56,489 nucleotides of DNA from Gammaproteobacteria bacterium (GCA_002731775.1 PCCP01000029.1:24041-80529), one strand, 5' to 3'. Positions 8,764 through 18,879 are shown, counted from the first letter of the stretch. Numbers and translations are program-made. Notes: a model not told the origin generated them from the sequence alone.

Positions 8764-9945
8764 CTACAACAAGGTAACCTTGATTACGTCTTCAATGCCT
8801 GCGATGGTCGCAATCGTGTCATCGGAAGGTACGGATTCGAGGTCAATGAGATTGTAGGCAATTTGATCCCGGCTCTTGTTCAGCATATCCACGATGTTGA
8901 TATTCTGATCAGCCAATACGGATAGAATTTGGCCGAGCATGGTCGGTACATTTTTGTTACAGACCGCCAGGCGCGTACCGATGGCAGCATCGGCGTCTCG
9001 TTCCAGGTAAAGATTCGGGAAATTTACGGAATTCCTGGTATTACCATTTTCCAGAAAGTCCATGAGTTGATCGGCGGCCATGATGGCGCAGTTCTCCTCG
9101 GCTTCCCTGGTGCTGGCGCCAATATGAGGCATGGAGATGACATCATCGCGAGCCATTAACTCCGGGCGCGGAAAATCACTGACGTATTTGCTTAGTTTGC
9201 CCGTTTCCAATGCCTCCAGAAGCGCCTCCGAATCGACAATCTCGTCACGTGCAAAATTGAGCAGACAGGTTCCGCTGCGCATCGCTGCAAAAACTTCCCT
9301 GTTGATCAGATTGCGGGTGGCATCCAGGACCGGCAGGTGCAGGGAGATGAAATCGGAACCCGCCACCAGAGAGCTGATGTTCTCGATTCGCTTGACCTGG
9401 CTGGGCAAACGCCAGGCGGCTTCTACGGACAGGGCTGGATCATAGCCCAGCACTTTCATGTCGAGGTTGATGGCCATTTCTGCAACCAGTGAGCCAATGG
9501 CCCCGAGACCGATGACGCCGAGAGTCTTAGCTGCGATTTCGCTGCCCTTGAATTGTTTTTTTTCCTGCTCCATGAGCTTGGCAAGCTCGGCATAATCGGT
9601 GACATCTGTCTGTGAATTGGCGAAACCGATTCCCGGCACGATGCCTCTGGATGCCAAAAGCAGACCGCATAGCACCAGTTCTTTCACGGCGTTGGCATTG
9701 GCGCCAGGCGTATTAAAAACGACGACGCCCCGATCCGTGCACGCGTCTACCGGGACATTATTGGTTCCTGCGCCGGCCCGGGCCACCGCCTTTAATTCGG
9801 GATTTATGGTAGCCGCGTCCATCTTGTAGCTGCGCAGCAGGATCGCTTCGGCCTCGCTAAGCTTGGCATCGACCTTGTAGCTCTGTTTGGGGAATCTGTC
9901 CAGACCCCGTGTGGCGATCTGATTGAAGGTTTGAATCCTGTGCAT
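8764..9945 (-). CDS. serA: D-3-phosphoglycerate dehydrogenase
   Basis: A 393-residue NAD-dependent dehydrogenase for the first step of serine synthesis. Seen are the GAGTNNVPVDAC substrate-side segment at about 58-69, the Rossmann motif LGVIGLGAIGSLVA, the ARDE region with its catalytic Arg/Glu context, and MPHIGASTREAEENCA with the catalytic His. A C-terminal ACT domain of about 70 residues (VPTMLGQILSVLADQNINIVDM) suggests feedback control by serine. AGGAAA lies 6 or so bases before the ATG at 9945. It leads the serA-serC pair. The next gene upstream diverges from it. Confidence 0.94.
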   Translation of the reverse strand: MHRIQTFNQIATRGLDRFPKQSYKVDAKLSEAEAILLRSYKMDAATINPELKAVARAGAGTNNVPVDACTDRGVVVFNTPGANANAVKELVLCGLLLASRGIVPGIGFANSQTDVTDYAELAKLMEQEKKQFKGSEIAAKTLGVIGLGAIGSLVAEMAINLDMKVLGYDPALSVEAAWRLPSQVKRIENISSLVAGSDFISLHLPVLDATRNLINREVFAAMRSGTCLLNFARDEIVDSEALLEALETGKLSKYVSDFPRPELMARDDVISMPHIGASTREAEENCAIMAADQLMDFLENGNTRNSVNFPNLYLERDADAAIGTRLAVCNKNVPTMLGQILSVLADQNINIVDMLNKSRDQIAYNLIDLESVPSDDTIATIAGIEDVIKVTLL

Positions 9946-9979
9946 GTTTTATTTCCTGCCGGTTTTCTGATGCAAGCGT

Positions 9980-10009
9980 GTTATATTTTCGCAGACGTAT
10001 CGGCTGCAA
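9980..10009 (-). promoter_or_regulatory. Possible sigma-70 promoter for serA-serC
   Basis: On the minus strand, TTGCAG (10009-10004) and TATAAC (9985-9980) are separated by 18 bases, placing a start about 25-30 bases before the serA ATG. The -35 box is weak. It lies in the 259-base divergent region between serA and the MBL gene at 10205, which otherwise contains only a short unconvincing ORF. Confidence 0.35.
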
Positions 10010-10204
10010 ATGCTGTGGTCCTGGCTTAAGATGGAACCCTTATTGTGAAACCGCAGTCGACCTGCCGACGCTGTCGAATCAAGGGTTTTTCAAGGCGGGC
10101 AATTATGTCCCGATTCACATCGAAATTCCACTTATTATCCGGCTTTTGTTTGGTCATTTGCGGCGACAGGTTATGATGCGATTTTTATCCAAGGAAATCT
10201 GCTG

Positions 10205-11056
10205 ATGGTGGAATTTCAGCCGGGTGTCCCGGTCACGGTAGCCGACACCCAGGTCCCGGTCAGGCGAATACTGGGTCGTAATCCAGGGGCAATGACCGGT
10301 CCTGGCACCAACAGCTACCTGATCGGGACTCGCTCTCTATCGTTGCTGGATCCGGGTCCGAAAGATGCGCTACAGTTCGATAGCTTCATGGCGGCCATCG
10401 GTACTGCCAAGCTGGACTATATCTTCGTCACCCATACCCACAAAGATCATTCCCCCGGCGCAGCGCGTCTGCAGCAGGCAACAGGTGCAGAACTGGTTGG
10501 CCTACCTGCGCCCGGTGTTTCCGGTCATGACAGCTCGTTTCACCCGGCGCGGGAATGGCATCATGGTGACATCATCGACACCGAAGAATATTCGGTGCGG
10601 CTCATCCACAGCCCTGGACATGTCTCTAATCACATTTGCTTCCTGCTGGAGGACGAGCAAATGCTGTTTACCGGTGATCATGTACTGCAGGGTACGACCT
10701 CGGTAATTCTACCACCGGACGGTGACATGGAGGCCTATCTCGATTCCCTGCATCACTTGCAGACCTTGCCTCTGCGTTATCTGGCTCCCGGTCACGGCGA
10801 TATCATGGACAACCCCCAGGCCGAGTTGGCAAGTCTTATATCCCATCGCCTGCGCCGGGAACAGAAAGTTGTCGATCGCCTGGAGAAGCTAGGCGCCTGT
10901 CACCTGGACAGCCTGGTACTGTCTGTTTACGACGATGTGGCCGAACATTTAATTATCTGGGCGAAGAAAACACTGCTGGCGCACCTGATCAAGCTGCAAC
11001 GGGAAGGTCGGGTGGTGCTGCGCGATGACAACTGGCATCTTGAGCAAAATGCTTAA
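10205..11056 (+). CDS. MBL-fold hydrolase with C-terminal winged helix (LACTB2-like)
   Basis: A 283-residue cytosolic metallo-beta-lactamase-fold protein without a signal peptide. Metal ligands are in THTHKDHSPG at about 76-85 (His77, His79, Asp81, His82), then SPGHVSNH, TGDHVLQG and APGHGD. After about residue 210 the HRLRREQKVVDRLEKL segment and the helices that follow resemble the winged-helix domain of LACTB2-type proteins, some of which act on RNA. The opening (ILGRNPGAMTGPGTNSYLIG) is typical of that branch. AAGGAA lies about 8 bases before the ATG at 10205. The GIY-YIG gene follows 61 bases downstream. The fold is secure; the substrate is not known. Confidence 0.82.
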   Translation: MVEFQPGVPVTVADTQVPVRRILGRNPGAMTGPGTNSYLIGTRSLSLLDPGPKDALQFDSFMAAIGTAKLDYIFVTHTHKDHSPGAARLQQATGAELVGLPAPGVSGHDSSFHPAREWHHGDIIDTEEYSVRLIHSPGHVSNHICFLLEDEQMLFTGDHVLQGTTSVILPPDGDMEAYLDSLHHLQTLPLRYLAPGHGDIMDNPQAELASLISHRLRREQKVVDRLEKLGACHLDSLVLSVYDDVAEHLIIWAKKTLLAHLIKLQREGRVVLRDDNWHLEQNA

Positions 11057-11117
11057 CACCGGTAGCAATAGTTACTCCAGGCTAAGCAGATGACTCTCAC
11101 CGGGATGAACTACCTCC

Positions 11118-11432
11118 GTGAGTGAATCCAGGGGCTGCTGGTATATCTACCTGATCCGTTGCGGAGACGGCAGCCTGTACACCGGTATCACCACGGATGT
11201 GTCGCGGCGCCTGGCCGAGCACCGGGATACTGACGGCAAGGGCAAAGGCGCAAAATCTCTCCGTGGCAAGCAACCCCTGACGATCGCCTTCTCGACCACC
11301 GTGGGCAGTAGATCGGCAGCATTAAAAATTGAGTACGCCATAAAGCAACTGGGCAAGGCAGACAAGGAAGCCCTGTTAAGCCAGCAACTCGATCTCGACA
11401 CCTTGAAATCACTAAGCCAGTCGGATGAGTGA
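11118..11432 (+). CDS. GIY-YIG nuclease-family protein (YhbQ-like)
   Basis: A 104-residue single-domain GIY-YIG protein. The motif reads WYIYLIRC at 8-15, then SLYTGIT at 19-25, with Arg31 in VSRRLAEH and Glu72 in [10 protein letters not shown] at the positions of the catalytic Arg and metal-binding Glu. Small members such as YhbQ have been linked to DNA damage processing, but the role is poorly defined. It starts at a GTG (11118) and overlaps the next gene by 8 bases (11425-11432), so the two are likely translationally coupled. Confidence 0.85.
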   Translation: MSESRGCWYIYLIRCGDGSLYTGITTDVSRRLAEHRDTDGKGKGAKSLRGKQPLTIAFSTTVGSRSAALKIEYAIKQLGKADKEALLSQQLDLDTLKSLSQSDE

Positions 11433-12174
11433 ATTCAAGGAGAATGCCGGGGTCACGAAGTTAACTGTGGGCGTTAGCAGTTGTCTGCTCGGTGAAGCGG
11501 TTCGCTACGATGGTGGACACAAGGCCAATTCTCATATTATGGGGACGCTGGCAGAGTATTTCGAATTTCGCAGCTTCTGCCCCGAGATTGATATTGGCCT
11601 GGGCGTGCCGCGAGCACCGATTCGTCTGACTCGCAAACAGTCCCATGATATTCGTTGCATTGCCATCGATGACGCCGCCACTGACTACACCGGTGCACTG
11701 GGCAATTGTGCGGACGGGCAAAGAAGCTGGCATCAGAATCTTTGCGGATACATCTTCAAGCAGGGTTCCCCAAGTTGTGGTATGGCGGGAGTCAAAGTCT
11801 GGGGTGAATTAGCGCCTGGGCTCGATGGCATTGGCGTGTATGCTGGTAAAACCATGCAGAACTTTCCTGGCCTGCCCTGCGAAGAAGAATGCAGTTTAGG
11901 TGATAACGTCCGGCGAGAAAATTTCATCAAGCGTGTCCTCGCCATGGGCCGTTGGCATGAACTGCACGAACGAGGATTCTCAATACAACGCCTGTGGGAC
12001 TTTCACAATTGCCATCTGGATATTTTGATGCGCCATGATCGAGACGGCTGTGAACAGCTTGAAACACTTCTGACGAAAACCACCGGCGATCTCCTGTTGG
12101 AGAACGCCGGCATTTACTTGATTCAATTTATGGCGGTACTAAAAGCCCGGCAAGCGGGGGAGATTCTCCGGTAG
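11425..12174 (+). CDS. DUF523 protein with shortened DUF1722 tail
   Basis: A 249-residue protein. Residues 1 to about 175 form DUF523, with conserved cysteines in [41 protein letters not shown] and [10 protein letters not shown]. From about 188 it enters DUF1722 ([18 protein letters not shown]) but stops after about 60 residues, where YbgA-type fusions usually continue for another 60 or more. Its stop at 12172-12174 sits 4 bases from the end of nhaC on the other strand. Function is not established; recent ideas tie DUF523 to modified-base or sulfur chemistry, which I cannot confirm here. It is coupled to the GIY-YIG gene upstream. Confidence 0.8.
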   Translation: MSEFKENAGVTKLTVGVSSCLLGEAVRYDGGHKANSHIMGTLAEYFEFRSFCPEIDIGLGVPRAPIRLTRKQSHDIRCIAIDDAATDYTGALGNCADGQRSWHQNLCGYIFKQGSPSCGMAGVKVWGELAPGLDGIGVYAGKTMQNFPGLPCEEECSLGDNVRRENFIKRVLAMGRWHELHERGFSIQRLWDFHNCHLDILMRHDRDGCEQLETLLTKTTGDLLLENAGIYLIQFMAVLKARQAGEILR

Positions 12175-12178
12175 CGCC

Positions 12179-13648
12179 TCAGGCAGTTTGTTCCGTGAGA
12201 ACCGGAGCGATTTTGATATTCATAAAGCCGTAGATAATCGCCATCACCGGACAAAGAAAATTGAAGAAACAATACGGTAGATAGGCGAACGTAGCGACAC
12301 CGAGTGTGCCACTCATATACGCACCACAAGTATTCCATGGTACCAGGGGAGAAGTCACTGTACCCGCATCCTCCAGTGTGCGGGACAGATTTTTCGGATC
12401 CAGATTTCGAATCTGATATTCCATTTTATACATGCGCCCTGGTAGCACGATGGCGATGTACTGATCGGAGGTGATGAGATTGGCGCCTATGCAGGTGGCT
12501 ACCGTGGTGGCAATGAGGCTGCCGGTGCTGTGGACGAAGGACAATGCATAGTCGACCAGGCATTGGAGCAAACCGGTGTGCTCCATGACCGCGCCGAACA
12601 TCAGCGCGCATAATACCAGCCAGATGGTATTGAGCATGGAACTCATGCCACCCCGGGTCATCAGGTCATCGAGCGTGGCATTGCCGCTGTTGAGGACAAA
12701 ACCGTCAAACAGGGTTTGCCACACACCTTTGAACAAGCCCAACAGCAAATTGGGGGTGTCTCCAGCCAGGCTCAAGATGGCGCTGCTTTGAAATACCAGC
12801 GCCAGAATTATGCCAATGAGTGCGCCGACCAGTATCGTAGGTACCGGCGGCATTTTTTTCCGCGCCATTACCAACAATGCAACGATCGGCAGCAGCATCA
12901 GGGGATTGATCGTAAAATTTTCCGTTATCAGTCTCATTGTAATCGTCAGATCATCGGCACTGGCACTGTTGTCAATATTAAAACCGATGATGGTGTACAG
13001 GATCAGGGCAACAATGATGCTAGGGAAGGTGGTCCAGACCATGTGGCCGATGTGTGAAAACAAATCGGTGCCGGCGACGGCGGGTGCCAGATTCGTGGTT
13101 TCAGACAGCGGCGACATCTTGTCACCGAAATAGGAGCCGGAGATTATGGCGCCGGCGGTCACCTCGATCGACACACCCATGCCGGCGGCAGCACCGATCA
13201 GAGCAATGCCAACCGTGCCGGCTACGGTCCAGGAGCTGCCAATGCTCAGTGCGATCAGGCCGCAGATAATACAACTGGCAGCATAAAAGATGGAGGGGTC
13301 GAGCATCAACAGGCTGTAGTAGATCATCGTTGGCACGGTGCCCGACAGAATCCAGCTGCCGATCAGCAAGCCGACGCTGAATAAAATCATAATCGGTTTG
13401 ATGGCGATGGTAATGCCGGAGACCATAGCGCTTTCGAGCTGTTTCCAGTCTTGTCCGTTTTTCCAACCCACCAGGGCGGCAGCGATGGTGCCGACACACA
13501 GGGCGATCTGGTTCGGGCCATAACTCGAATCTTCACCAAACAAATAGACGGATAGAGACAGCAAGAAGACCAAAACGGAAATAGGTATCAGGGCCTGACG
13601 TACGGTCGCCTTAAGTTGAGTTTCTGTCAGTTCTTGCGTGTTATCCAT
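12179..13648 (-). CDS. nhaC: Na+/H+ antiporter, NhaC family
   Basis: A 489-residue integral membrane antiporter with about a dozen hydrophobic segments. Family features include LSIGSSWTVAGTVGIALIG, then ISGSYFGDKMSPLSETTNLAP, the conserved NhaC signature in the first half, and PLVPWNTCGAYMSGTLGV near the C-terminus. It exchanges external protons for cytosolic sodium and fits a marine or salt-exposed lifestyle. It is transcribed alone, convergent with the DUF523 gene and divergent from proA, with 224 bases between the two starts. Confidence 0.9.
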   Translation of the reverse strand: MDNTQELTETQLKATVRQALIPISVLVFLLSLSVYLFGEDSSYGPNQIALCVGTIAAALVGWKNGQDWKQLESAMVSGITIAIKPIMILFSVGLLIGSWILSGTVPTMIYYSLLMLDPSIFYAASCIICGLIALSIGSSWTVAGTVGIALIGAAAGMGVSIEVTAGAIISGSYFGDKMSPLSETTNLAPAVAGTDLFSHIGHMVWTTFPSIIVALILYTIIGFNIDNSASADDLTITMRLITENFTINPLMLLPIVALLVMARKKMPPVPTILVGALIGIILALVFQSSAILSLAGDTPNLLLGLFKGVWQTLFDGFVLNSGNATLDDLMTRGGMSSMLNTIWLVLCALMFGAVMEHTGLLQCLVDYALSFVHSTGSLIATTVATCIGANLITSDQYIAIVLPGRMYKMEYQIRNLDPKNLSRTLEDAGTVTSPLVPWNTCGAYMSGTLGVATFAYLPYCFFNFLCPVMAIIYGFMNIKIAPVLTEQTA

Positions 13649-13735
13649 GTGTTTTCACCCTTAATCGACCCCTTGAGCATAATGGCAAGGATCACCATCT
13701 GTCCATCAGAAGGCTCGTTTGCGGTGGAATTGAGG

Positions 13736-13741
13736 TATAAT
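13736..13741 (+). promoter_or_regulatory. Possible -10 box of the proA operon promoter
   Basis: A perfect TATAAT at 13736-13741 lies in the 224-base divergent region between nhaC and proA. No good -35 box stands at 16-18 bases. If used, the leader to the proA ATG at 13873 would be about 125 bases. Confidence 0.35.
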
Positions 13742-13872
13742 CCGCGACTTCTTTATTCAGACCCCAGCACCAGCGATCCCCTTTCAAGGCCTGTGGAGAC
13801 CTGGGTTACTGGGCTTGATGAGTGGAGCCGAGATGCATGCTGGCTAGCTGTATCAGGTAGAACAGATAGAAG

Positions 13873-15132
13873 ATGACTGATATTGAACAATACATGCTTG
13901 AATTGGGTGCGCAGGCCCGTACCGCCTCCTGGGAAATCGGTAAGGCGAGCACGGCCGCGAAGAACTCGGCGCTGATAGCTATCGCCGACGCCGTTGACGC
14001 CAGCCGCGAGGACTTGCTGGCGGCAAATCGACTGGATCTTCAGGCGGGTACAGACAAGGGGCTGGCCGACGCGCTAATGGACAGGCTGGAGCTGACACCT
14101 GCGCGCATCGGCGCCATGATAGAAGGCTTGCACCAGGTCGCTGCACTGCCCGATCCCGTGGGTGAAATTTCAGATATGAAGTACCGCCCCAGCGGCATCC
14201 AGGTGGGTCGAATGCGGGTCCCTCTTGGCGTGGTGGGGATTATCTATGAGTCTCGACCTAATGTGACCTGCGAGGCTGCCAGTCTCTGTCTGAAGTCCGG
14301 CAACGCAACGATCTTGCGAGGTGGCTCGGAAGCGATTCACTCCAATCAGGCTATCGCCGCCTGTATCGCCGTTGGCCTGGAACAAGCAGGGCTGAGTAAA
14401 CACGTGGTCCAGGTTTTGGATAGAACTGACCGGGATGCGGTGGGCAAACTTATCACTATGGCTGAATTTGTCGACGTCATTATCCCCCGTGGTGGCAAGG
14501 GACTGATTGAGCGAGTGAGTATTGAGGCAAAGGTGCCGGTGATTAAACATCTCGATGGTAACTGTCATCTCTATGTCGATGACGGTGCCGATCTGGAAAA
14601 AGCCACAGCGGTCGCGATTAATGCCAAGACTCAACGCTATGGCACCTGCTGCACATTGGAATCTCTATTGCTTGCGGATTCCGTAGCCGATGAGTTTTTG
14701 CCTGGACTTGCGAACAAATATCTGGAGCTTGGCGTCGAGTTGAGGGGCTGTGAGAAAACCCGGAAAATCGTCGCGGCCGCATTAGCCGCTACTGAAGAAG
14801 ATTGGGCTGCCGAATACCTGGCACCCATCTTGTCCATAAAAATCGTGGCTGGCCTCGATGAGGCTATCACCCATATTAATCGGTATAGTTCCAAGCACAC
14901 AGACTCCATCATGACCCAGGACATAAGTCGCGCCCAGCGATTCCTGCGCGAAGTAGACTCCAGTTCGGTCATGGTCAATGTATCCACACGATTTGCAGAC
15001 GGTTTCGAATATGGACTGGGTGCAGAGATCGGCATTTCGACGGACAAGTTGCATGCACGGGGACCGGTTGGGCTGGAAGGTCTCACCTCGCAGAAATATG
15101 TCGTGCTTGGAGACGGCCACATCCGAAAATGA
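13873..15132 (+). CDS. proA: Gamma-glutamyl phosphate reductase
   Basis: A 419-residue NADPH-dependent reductase that makes glutamate semialdehyde for proline synthesis. Family features include [20 protein letters not shown] at about 115-134, [17 protein letters not shown], and the catalytic cysteine in [16 protein letters not shown]. The C-terminal [20 protein letters not shown] is diagnostic. It heads the forward block and its last four bases overlap nadD (ATGA). This proA-nadD-rsfS-rlmH-mrdA order is the one I recall from Pseudomonas. Confidence 0.96.
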   Translation: MTDIEQYMLELGAQARTASWEIGKASTAAKNSALIAIADAVDASREDLLAANRLDLQAGTDKGLADALMDRLELTPARIGAMIEGLHQVAALPDPVGEISDMKYRPSGIQVGRMRVPLGVVGIIYESRPNVTCEAASLCLKSGNATILRGGSEAIHSNQAIAACIAVGLEQAGLSKHVVQVLDRTDRDAVGKLITMAEFVDVIIPRGGKGLIERVSIEAKVPVIKHLDGNCHLYVDDGADLEKATAVAINAKTQRYGTCCTLESLLLADSVADEFLPGLANKYLELGVELRGCEKTRKIVAAALAATEEDWAAEYLAPILSIKIVAGLDEAITHINRYSSKHTDSIMTQDISRAQRFLREVDSSSVMVNVSTRFADGFEYGLGAEIGISTDKLHARGPVGLEGLTSQKYVVLGDGHIRK

Positions 15133-15767
15133 GCTATCGAATTGGCGTGCTTGGCGGTATGTTCGATCCCGTACATAACGGGCACGTGGAAGCCGCACGA
15201 TGCGCGCTACGGAAACTGGCACTGGATGAGCTAAGGATGATCCCCTGTCAGACTCCGAATCATCGACGCCCGGCAAAGATTGGCCCACAGCATCGTCTGC
15301 ACATGATCGAGTTAGCTATTCGTAACGAACCCGGAATTCGGGTCGATCCAATAGAGATCGACAGAACCGGCATCTCATATATGGTCGATACCCTGGCAAT
15401 ACTAAAGACAAACGCAGGCGACTGTGCACTGGTGCTGGTACTGGGAGTCGATTCATTCAATACGATTCCACAGTGGCACAGGTGGCACCAGCTCCTGGAA
15501 CTATGCCACTTTTTGGTGTTGGCCAGACCCGGTATCATGATCTCGGAGGATGTCATTGCGGCGCCTGAATTCGAACACAGCCTGGTAGCTTCGACTGAGG
15601 AATTATTCCACACCGATAGTGGCAGGATCATGGTCCTCGATGATTTTAGCTTTGATATTTCCTCGACCAAGGTCAGGAAGTTGCTGGCGATGAATGTAGA
15701 TATGTCAGCAATGCTGGATGAGAATGTAATCGACTACATCAGATCTAATAATCTTTACGCCAAATAG
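15129..15767 (+). CDS. nadD: Nicotinate-nucleotide adenylyltransferase
   Basis: A 212-residue enzyme that adenylates nicotinate mononucleotide to deamido-NAD. The nucleotidyltransferase signature [11 protein letters not shown] is at about 9-19, and the C-terminal [10 protein letters not shown] matches the ISSTxIR motif. Its length matches the family. It overlaps proA by 4 bases and is 48 bases ahead of rsfS, so co-transcription is likely. Confidence 0.95.
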   Translation: MSYRIGVLGGMFDPVHNGHVEAARCALRKLALDELRMIPCQTPNHRRPAKIGPQHRLHMIELAIRNEPGIRVDPIEIDRTGISYMVDTLAILKTNAGDCALVLVLGVDSFNTIPQWHRWHQLLELCHFLVLARPGIMISEDVIAAPEFEHSLVASTEELFHTDSGRIMVLDDFSFDISSTKVRKLLAMNVDMSAMLDENVIDYIRSNNLYAK

Positions 15768-15815
15768 TGAACGCAACAAAAATTAACCAAACAGAAATTA
15801 ATAAAGGTAAACCGG

Positions 15816-16196
15816 TTGAAAAGTAAAAGAGTATCCGCCCTCGTCGTCGATGCCCTGGAAGACATGAAAGGGCAATCCATTCGCTGTATAGGTGTCTCGA
15901 AACTCACCTCGATTACTGATTTCATGGTGATCGTAACGGGGACCTCAAATATGCACATAAAAGCTCTCGCCGATTCCACCGTGAAGAGAGCGAGAGAGTC
16001 GGATGTGAAAATCATTGGAGTAGAGGGCCGCCTGCAGGCTGAATGGGTATTGGTCGATCTGGGAGACGTGGTTGTACACATTATGACGGCTCCGGTTCGT
16101 GCACTGTACAACCTGGAAGAATTATGGAATTTTAGTTTAGATAAATCCGCTGCAGAAACAGCCGGAGAAAAACGAGTCGAGAACCATCCTGCATGA
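15816..16196 (+). CDS. rsfS: Ribosomal silencing factor RsfS
   Basis: A 126-residue RsfS/YbeB protein that binds uL14 and blocks joining of ribosomal subunits when nutrients are short. Conserved parts are TSITDFMVIVTGTSN, VEGRLQAEWVLVDLGDVVVHIM and the YNLEELW end of the domain. The start is a TTG at 15816 with AAAGG about 9 bases upstream; no ATG fits. Its end overlaps rlmH by 4 bases. Confidence 0.93.
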   Translation: MKSKRVSALVVDALEDMKGQSIRCIGVSKLTSITDFMVIVTGTSNMHIKALADSTVKRARESDVKIIGVEGRLQAEWVLVDLGDVVVHIMTAPVRALYNLEELWNFSLDKSAAETAGEKRVENHPA

Positions 16197-16663
16197 AAGT
16201 TCGGCTGATTGCAGTGGGCACCAGGATGCCGCAATGGGTGCAGCAGGGAATCGCAGAATATGAGAAACGCATATCGAGGGAGTTGGGATTTTCAATTGCC
16301 GAAGTTGCTTTGGAATGCCGCAGCAAATCCAGGACTATTAATCAATGTGTGGAGAAAGAAGGCGAGGCACTGCTGGCACATGTGCACAGGGATGATTTCC
16401 TCGTAGCTCTGGGCGTCAAGGGCAAGACCCTGGACACCGCAAGCCTGGCGCAACGCCTCGACGAAATGAAACTGCAAGCGAGGAATCTCAGTTTTCTTGT
16501 CGGTGGCCCGGACGGTTTAAGTGGGCAGTGCCGAGCACGGGCCGATGAGAGCTGGTCATTGTCAGAGTTAACATTTCCTCATCCTCTTGTCAGAATACTG
16601 CTTGTCGAGCAATTGTATCGAGCCTCCTGCGTGCTGAAGGGTCACCCCTACCACCGTAAATAG
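16193..16663 (+). CDS. rlmH: 23S rRNA pseudouridine-1915 N3-methyltransferase
   Basis: A 156-residue SPOUT methyltransferase that methylates pseudouridine 1915 of 23S rRNA. The knot region has FLVGGPDGLS at about 100-109 and the C-terminal LTFPHPLVRILLVEQLYRA plus HPYHRK, the SAM-binding and active-site tail. The length is normal (155 in E. coli). It overlaps rsfS by 4 bases; both genes act on the large ribosomal subunit. Confidence 0.95.
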   Translation: MKVRLIAVGTRMPQWVQQGIAEYEKRISRELGFSIAEVALECRSKSRTINQCVEKEGEALLAHVHRDDFLVALGVKGKTLDTASLAQRLDEMKLQARNLSFLVGGPDGLSGQCRARADESWSLSELTFPHPLVRILLVEQLYRASCVLKGHPYHRK

Positions 16664-16800
16664 ATTATCCGTCATGGACCCGATCCGTCCATTTCGTAGG
16701 CCCCGCTCGTGAAAATTCGACCTACTTGCTAAAAAATTATCCAATAGTGCGCTAGAATGCTGGTTTTATACTGATCTAAACTATTTTTCTCGCCGATTGT

Positions 16801-16836
16801 CTAAATCTGGCCCTAAACAGACTTTAGCGGGTTTTT
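16801..16836 (+). terminator. Possible terminator or attenuator between rlmH and mrdA
   Basis: CTAAATCTG (16801-16809) can pair with CAGA-C-TTTAG (16818-16827, one bulged base) across an 8-base loop, followed by CGGG and five T (16832-16836). It sits in the 239-base gap between rlmH and mrdA, so it could end the proA-rlmH transcript or trim read-through into the elongasome genes. The stem is only moderately stable. Confidence 0.4.
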
Positions 16837-16902
16837 CTCAAGCCGATTACCTTAATCAGCAAGGCCGGGTAATTTGAACTACTACCGAAATCTATTCGCA
16901 CT

Positions 16903-18879
16903 ATGACAGCTAAATGGCAACTAAAAGACCATGAAGCGGAACGGGTCCTGTTCGACCGGCGCCTGGCCGTAGCGGCTGTTTTAATCGCCTTGCTTTTCGG
17001 AGCGCTGATCGCCAAATTGGTGAATCTGCAAGTATTCCAACATGACTATTTTTCGGCCCGCTCTGATAACAATCGTATTCATTCCCAGTATATCCCGCCT
17101 GCCCGCGGTCTCATCTTTGATCGCAACGGAGAACTGTTAGCGGATAACCAGCCCATATTCAATCTGACTGTGATTCGCGAACGGGTTGAAGACATGGACG
17201 CTACTCTGAATTATCTCAGTACCCTGATCAGGCTTAACGAAGATGATGTAGAGCAATTCAATAACAGGATGCTCCGTAATCGTGTGCCATTTTCATCGGT
17301 GCCGCTGCGTTATGTGTTATCAGAGGGGGAAAAATCTCGAATCGCGGTAAATAGCCACAAATTGCCAGGCATCGCTATCGAGCATCAATTCGTTCGACGC
17401 TATCCACTAGCTGCACGAACTGCACATTCAGTTGGTTACGTGTCTGAAATAAACCGTGACGAATTGGAAGGCATGAGCGATGCCGATCGTGAGAATTATG
17501 GTGGCACCAACTATATTGGCAAGACCGGCATCGAAAGAACTTACGAAGAACTGCTGCATGGAACCGTCGGTTATGAAATTGTGGAAAAAAATAACCGGGG
17601 CCAGGTTATGGGAACGCTGGATCGAAGCGATTCTGTGGCGGGCAAGAATATTACCTTGCATATGGATAGCCGATTACAGATTGTAGCAGAACGGGCCCTG
17701 GGGGAATTTCGTGGCGCCATCGTCGCCATCGATCCAACGACCGGAGGCATACTGGCAATGGTCAGTAAACCCGGCTTCGATCCTAATTTATTTGTTACTG
17801 GTATAAGCAGCAGGGATTACAAGGTGTTGGTCACTGATGAAATTAATACACCGCTGTTCGATCGCAGCACCAACCCCTATCCGCCGGGGTCAACAATTAA
17901 ACCATTCCTGGGTTTAAGTGGTCTCCATAATGGCCTGGTAGACTATGAATTCACTATTGAAGATCCTGGCTATTTCAGACTGCCAGGGGTTTCGTACCGG
18001 TGGGGCGATTATACCCTTCGCACCACAATCGGCGGCGGCCACGGCCATACGAATTTGCAGAAGGCCATATATCAATCCTGCGATACTTTCTTCTATGCCC
18101 TGGGCAATCGTATGGGCATCGACACCATCCACCAGTTCATGTCTCAATTTGGGTTTGGCGAAAATTTTGCGCTGGACATCTCTTATGCCCGCACCGGTGT
18201 TTTGCCTTCCCGCGAGTGGAAGATGGCTAGCCGTGGTGAGCCCTGGTATCCCGGTGATACCATAAATTCTTCGATTGGACAGGGCTATATGTGGGCGACG
18301 CCGCTGCAGTTGGCGACAGCTGTTTCGATAATTGCAACTAAAGGTAAAGTGGTACAGCCCCGCATGCTTAAAGAAATTGAAGGACAAGCGTTCGAGGCAG
18401 ATATTGGAAACGCCGTGCCCGATGTAATGCTGAATGACCCTGACTACTGGCGCTACATGGAAGAGGCGATGACGATGGTGGTACATCGACCGTATTCCAA
18501 CGCCTTCAGAGACAATGGCACTGCCTACGAAGCAATCGCGATGGCGGATCGCGACATGTCTTACAAGATGGCAGGCAAGTCAGGCTCGGCACAGGTGGTG
18601 GGTATCAGTCAGAAAATATTACAGAGTACAGATATCGTAGTATCGGATTTAAACAAGGATCACGGTCTCTTTATCGCCTTCGCCCCGACTGAGAACGTCC
18701 AGATTTCACCGCAGATCGCGGTCGCCGTATTCGTGGAAAATGGTGAACATGGCAGCAGCGTCGCCGGTCCCATCGCCAAACAAGTCATCGACACATATTT
18801 ACTGGATATTCTGCAAATTGATTTTGCCGCCATGCGTTCGGCAGCAAACACCTTGATCAGCCAGGTCGATGGCCGATAA
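16903..18879 (+). CDS. mrdA: Penicillin-binding protein 2 (elongasome transpeptidase)
   Basis: A 658-residue class B PBP that cross-links peptidoglycan during rod elongation, working with RodA and MreBCD at the inner membrane. A single membrane anchor lies at about 20-42. The PBP dimer domain follows (PARGLIFDRNGELLADN), then the transpeptidase with the SxxK motif at Ser330-Lys333 in PPGSTIKPF, SCD at 392-394 and KSGSAQ at about 571. It overlaps rodA by 11 bases, ensuring coupled translation of the two partners. Confidence 0.96.
   Translation: MTAKWQLKDHEAERVLFDRRLAVAAVLIALLFGALIAKLVNLQVFQHDYFSARSDNNRIHSQYIPPARGLIFDRNGELLADNQPIFNLTVIRERVEDMDATLNYLSTLIRLNEDDVEQFNNRMLRNRVPFSSVPLRYVLSEGEKSRIAVNSHKLPGIAIEHQFVRRYPLAARTAHSVGYVSEINRDELEGMSDADRENYGGTNYIGKTGIERTYEELLHGTVGYEIVEKNNRGQVMGTLDRSDSVAGKNITLHMDSRLQIVAERALGEFRGAIVAIDPTTGGILAMVSKPGFDPNLFVTGISSRDYKVLVTDEINTPLFDRSTNPYPPGSTIKPFLGLSGLHNGLVDYEFTIEDPGYFRLPGVSYRWGDYTLRTTIGGGHGHTNLQKAIYQSCDTFFYALGNRMGIDTIHQFMSQFGFGENFALDISYARTGVLPSREWKMASRGEPWYPGDTINSSIGQGYMWATPLQLATAVSIIATKGKVVQPRMLKEIEGQAFEADIGNAVPDVMLNDPDYWRYMEEAMTMVVHRPYSNAFRDNGTAYEAIAMADRDMSYKMAGKSGSAQVVGISQKILQSTDIVVSDLNKDHGLFIAFAPTENVQISPQIAVAVFVENGEHGSSVAGPIAKQVIDTYLLDILQIDFAAMRSAANTLISQVDGR

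Noticed and set aside
9978..10205. A 75-codon ORF upstream of the second metallo-beta-lactamase-fold gene.
   Set aside because: It overlaps the serA promoter region, has a mixed composition and no family resemblance.
13616..13876. An 86-codon ORF across the nhaC-proA gap.
   Set aside because: It begins inside the nhaC start region on the opposite strand and shows no family features; the gap is better explained as promoters.
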